A DNA stretch of 8,019 nucleotides, taken from assembly GCA_946222055.1 (NCBI GenBank), contig CAMIEW010000029.1:1-8019 (forward strand), in the 5' to 3' direction. Shown here piece after piece: positions 4,688-8,019 of the stretch. The first letter of the stretch is position 1. Every line of letters begins with the position of its first letter. The position numbers and the translations under genes were made by a program. Under the pieces are notes generated by a model. It was not told the DNA's origin. It did not search any database and worked only from the letters and a program-made list of their open reading frames with translations. The stretch is from an uncultured Porphyromonas sp. Its GTDB lineage: Bacteria; Bacteroidota; Bacteroidia; Bacteroidales; Porphyromonadaceae.

Positions 4688-7600
4688 TTAGAAGTTGAAA
4701 GAGAAGCCAGCCGTTACGGTACGTGCAAACGCATACCCGGCTGCACCTACAACACCGTCAAACTGACCCATTGGGTTAAGTCCCTTTCGCTTAGAGGCGA
4801 GGAAGAGATTCTCACCGGAAAGAGAGATACGGGCATTAGAGAAGCCATAATCCTCGAGCCAGCTATTTGGCAGTGTGTAGCTGAGGCTGATATTCTTCAG
4901 CATCAGAGCAGTAGAGGAGATAAGGTGCCTTTCGGAAATCATGTTGTCATACTGTCCGTCAGGACCGGCATCAAGACGTGGCACATTGGTGATCTGACCG
5001 GGCTTGGTCCAGGCATTCAGCATATCCTTATGCATAGCTTTACCTCCACCAATGTTACGACCCATAAGACTAGCATATCCGCTGTCCAACGTCTTACCAC
5101 CGAGCTGATAAGCGAAGTTGACGTTGAAGTCAACGCTCTTCCATCTCAGAGAAGTACCAAATCCACCATAGAGATCAGGAATAGAGGAGCCGAAGAAGTC
5201 CTTCTTGGCAAACTTTCCATTCTTCGTCCAATTCTCTGATTCAGTACCCTTCTCCCCGAGACCCTTTGCATCGGGGTAGTTCTTACGATCTATCTCGTAG
5301 ATGGCAACACCATCCTTAGGATCTACCTTTACAAAAGAGTTGAGGTAAAAATCGTAGATGCTTCCGCCCTCCACATACTTGTGGTAATCCAGCTCAATAC
5401 CATCCTCACGGTTGGCCTCGGGGAGACGAACAATCACGTTGCTCACCTTAGTACCATTAAAGAAGATACTCCAGTCCCAATCGTTGCTGCGGATAATATC
5501 GTACTTTAAGTCAAACTCAACTCCACGGTTACGGACCTTTCCAAGATTGGTATTGATCTCAGTCTTACCGGTAGAGATGACCAGAGGCTTACCGAAGATC
5601 AGGTCAATAGACTCCTTATTGAAGAACTCTACAGAACCTCTCAGGCGATTAAAGAGAGAGAACTCCAAAGCGACATCGAAGCTGGCCTGTGTCTCCCACT
5701 TGATCTTAGGATCAGCAATGGTAGTGAGCGCAAGACCTACGGAAGATCCATTGTTGAATCCAAATCCGTAAAGCGACTGATAGGCATAGTAATTGCTCAG
5801 ATCGTGAGTGAGCAGATCGTCATTACCTGTGCGACCATAGGAAGCTCTCAGACTAAGGTTGTCCAGCCAATCACTGGTGCTCTTCATAAACTCCTCATTG
5901 GAAATATGCCATCCGGCACCGACTGCCCAGAAATTACCCCATCGGCTGTCACGAGCAAAGCGCGAGCTACCGTCTCTACGATAGGAGGCTGAGAAATTGT
6001 ACAGGTCGGAGTAGTCATAATTGATACGACCGAAGTAACCCTCTTTCCTGTAGCTATCCGTCAAGGAAGAGAGCGCATCCTGACTACTGAAGTTACCAAA
6101 CTCATCAATCCCAAGGATCAGCATCCCCTTCTTTGTAGCATCCAAGGACTGATACTGATACTGATAGCTCTCGTGACCGAGAAGGGCTGAAATGCTATGG
6201 TCTCCAAAGGTCTTGGAGTAGTCAAGCAGCTGATTAAATGTGAGCGTCGTATAGCGACCATCAGTAATAGTCAGGTTTCCTGCAGGCTGATCACCCATAA
6301 TATTGTTGAAGCGCTGCTTGTACTTCTGGTTAACCAGATCGTATGCTACATTGGTGGTAAACTTAAGCTCCGGCAGGATCTTGAAGATCGCACTACCACG
6401 AGAGGTCAACATATCTCTCGTGTAGATCCCATAGTCCAGCTCGCCCTCATACACAGGGTTGAACTTATCCATATACTTACGACCTCTATAGTAGTCGTAT
6501 TGAGGCTTACCGTCTTCCCCTACGAGCAGCTTTCCGGTCTCAAAATCATGAGCATGGATGGGATAGTGGGGTGCAATGCCAGCTGCGAAGTGGAATGAAT
6601 TGGAGCTATAGGTACCACTACTACGCTTGGGAGCAGTATTGACTGCCTGTACGAAGGAAACGTTTCCGCTCAGGTCAAGCCACTTGGTAGCGTTGTAGTC
6701 TACACTCACACGTCCAGATGTCCGTTGGTAGCTGGTATAGTTACGATACCCCTGCTCAGAAATATGCCCCAGAGACATATAGCTACGCACGTTATCTCCG
6801 CTATAGGCTCCACTCAGGTTATACTCACCCCTGTAACCTACACGGAAGAGAGCATCATTCCAGTTCAGGTCATCGCCCCACTTTAGACCAGTGATCTCAG
6901 GATTGAGCGATCCGTCAGGGAGGACATAGAGGGGAGCGCCCCACTTAGACATATCCTTGGAGACGCCTAAGACAGGACTTTTGCCATCCATACCTACCAC
7001 TGCCACACCACTTTGGATCCCGGAGTAAGGATTGTAATTCGCAAGATTCTCATTGCTATGCAGCTCATAGTTTGCCCAGTATGCAGCCTGATCATTGTCC
7101 AAGCCATACTGATACTGGTACTGATTGCGCCACTGACTCCACCTCAGCTTCATCCAGTCGTCAATGCCTACAGTATCGTAGTACTCTTGACCACGTGTGC
7201 TAAAGCCCTGATTGGTGCTGAATGTGAAAGTCGGCTTGCCACTGCCACCTCGTGAACCACTCTTTGTCGTGATAAGGATGACACCATTACCTGCGCTTGA
7301 GCCATAGAGTGCCGTTGCGGCCGCATCCTTGAGCACGGAGAGACTCTGGATATCCTGAGGGTTAAGATCTGCGAGAGATCCATTATAGACCGTACCATCA
7401 ACGATAAAGAGAGGCGCAGAGCCTGCATTCACAGAGCCAAAACCGCGAATACGAATCGCAGCAGACGAGCCCGGCTGTCCAAGAGCAGAGATAGACTGCA
7501 CGCCCGGAGCTGCACCTGCAAGTGCATTCGTCACGTTCGTAATTGGACGGGTCTCCAGTTGCTTGGAGGTGATATTACTCTGTGCGCCCACAAGTGACTG

Positions 7601-7939
7601 CTTCTTGGCGGTACCATAAGCCACAACGACGACGTCGTCAAGCATTTCAGCATCGGGAGCCATCTTGATGGTGAGCTGAGCGGCTGCCTTGACCTCCTGG
7701 GTCTTGTAGCCGACGTAGGAGACGATGATGGTGGCGCCCTGATTGACAGTCAGCGTAAAGCGACCATCAAGATCGGTCTGCGCACCATTGGTCGCCACAC
7801 CCTTCTCGCGGACCGTGGCACCGATGATCGACTGACCAGTCTCGTCGAGGACGGTACCCTTAACGGTCAGCTTCTGAGCAAAGGCGCAACTGATCGATAG
7901 CAGAAGAAATGCTAGCAATAGTTCGATTTTCCTTTTCAT
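4688..7939 (-). CDS. SusC/RagA-family TonB-linked outer-membrane transporter
   Basis: This encodes an energised outer-membrane importer for large oligomers, working with the SusD-like lipoprotein encoded next. The 1083-residue protein has a signal peptide (MKRKIELLLAFLLLSISCAFA, cleavage after A21). A CarboxypepD-regulatory-like domain follows at about 24-95 (VKGTVLDETGQSIIGATV...DGRFTL...VSYVGYKTQEV). Next come the SusC signature around DDVVVVAYGTAKKQ (101-114) and the plug domain at about 115-230 with IRIRGFGS, PLFIVDG, LKDAAATALYG and GNGVILITTKSG. The remainder is a beta-barrel ending in FSFNF with a terminal Phe, as outer-membrane barrel proteins do. There is no N-terminal STN domain, so trans-envelope signalling to an anti-sigma factor is not expected through this protein. 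Length is usual for the family and the frame is intact. The start ATG follows an A/T-rich leader without a Shine-Dalgarno. The substrate is unknown. Confidence 0.96.
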   Translation of the reverse strand: MKRKIELLLAFLLLSISCAFAQKLTVKGTVLDETGQSIIGATVREKGVATNGAQTDLDGRFTLTVNQGATIIVSYVGYKTQEVKAAAQLTIKMAPDAEMLDDVVVVAYGTAKKQSLVGAQSNITSKQLETRPITNVTNALAGAAPGVQSISALGQPGSSAAIRIRGFGSVNAGSAPLFIVDGTVYNGSLADLNPQDIQSLSVLKDAAATALYGSSAGNGVILITTKSGSRGGSGKPTFTFSTNQGFSTRGQEYYDTVGIDDWMKLRWSQWRNQYQYQYGLDNDQAAYWANYELHSNENLANYNPYSGIQSGVAVVGMDGKSPVLGVSKDMSKWGAPLYVLPDGSLNPEITGLKWGDDLNWNDALFRVGYRGEYNLSGAYSGDNVRSYMSLGHISEQGYRNYTSYQRTSGRVSVDYNATKWLDLSGNVSFVQAVNTAPKRSSGTYSSNSFHFAAGIAPHYPIHAHDFETGKLLVGEDGKPQYDYYRGRKYMDKFNPVYEGELDYGIYTRDMLTSRGSAIFKILPELKFTTNVAYDLVNQKYKQRFNNIMGDQPAGNLTITDGRYTTLTFNQLLDYSKTFGDHSISALLGHESYQYQYQSLDATKKGMLILGIDEFGNFSSQDALSSLTDSYRKEGYFGRINYDYSDLYNFSASYRRDGSSRFARDSRWGNFWAVGAGWHISNEEFMKSTSDWLDNLSLRASYGRTGNDDLLTHDLSNYYAYQSLYGFGFNNGSSVGLALTTIADPKIKWETQASFDVALEFSLFNRLRGSVEFFNKESIDLIFGKPLVISTGKTEINTNLGKVRNRGVEFDLKYDIIRSNDWDWSIFFNGTKVSNVIVRLPEANREDGIELDYHKYVEGGSIYDFYLNSFVKVDPKDGVAIYEIDRKNYPDAKGLGEKGTESENWTKNGKFAKKDFFGSSIPDLYGGFGTSLRWKSVDFNVNFAYQLGGKTLDSGYASLMGRNIGGGKAMHKDMLNAWTKPGQITNVPRLDAGPDGQYDNMISERHLISSTALMLKNISLSYTLPNSWLEDYGFSNARISLSGENLFLASKRKGLNPMGQFDGVVGAAGYAFARTVTAGFSFNF

Positions 7940-7967
7940 ACTTGCTATTGAAGATTAGTTTTTATGC

Positions 7968-7994
7968 CCGGCATGGATGCCCCGCATCCGCCGG
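7968..7994 (-). promoter_or_regulatory. Hairpin in the susC leader region
   Basis: CCGGC (7968-7972) pairs with GCCGG (7990-7994), and GATGC (7976-7980) with GCATC (7984-7988), around a CCC loop with an asymmetric internal loop. It lies 28 bases before the susC ATG. On the minus strand it is followed by ATAAAAAC, not a T-run, so it is not a terminator for an upstream gene on that strand. A leader structure influencing expression is possible; no promoter can be supported upstream because the window ends (TAACTTTC at 8009-8002 is only a partial -7 match). Confidence 0.4.
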
Positions 7995-8019
7995 TTGGTT
8001 TGAAAGTTATTAAATGTGT

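Overview
The window looks like a chromosomal segment of a Bacteroidota bacterium, most likely a Porphyromonas-like genus. The evidence is a SusC/SusD outer-membrane pair, Bacteroidota-type promoter boxes (TTTG / TAnnTTTG), weak or absent Shine-Dalgarno sequences, and moderately high GC. The genus is an inference from protein style. All genes read on the minus strand, so transcription runs from high to low coordinates.

Right half (about 2965-8019): a susC-like TonB-dependent transporter (4688-7939) is followed after 23 bp by a susD-like surface lipoprotein (3069-4664). A strong intrinsic terminator at 2965-3012 ends the pair. The two proteins should form a lidded transporter for an oligomeric nutrient. 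No enzyme or regulator is visible nearby, so the substrate is unknown; peptides are as plausible as glycans.

Middle (about 1558-2805): a compact repeat island with a small HUH/Y1 single-strand transposase of the IS200 / REP-associated type (1923-2384). The transposase has its own near-perfect Bacteroidota promoter. GC-rich hairpins lie on both sides of it: three directly oriented copies of a tail motif GGGATCGGACRGCRAGGCAC, several small ACCCC-loop-GGGGT hairpins, and a ~200-bp head-to-head nested palindrome with the layout of a REPIN. Upstream of the transposase are a 14-unit 9-bp tandem array and three 22-bp imperfect repeats.

Left (1-1397): a thiL-like kinase gene overlaps the start of thyA (thymidylate synthase, cut by the window edge) in an ATGA stop/start overlap. 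The ThiL-like protein keeps the family fold signatures, but five acidic residues expected to bind Mg/ATP are replaced (A52, R81, H129, E234, E237). It may be a pseudoenzyme or have changed function. This and the REPIN-like/transposase island are the two observations most worth following.
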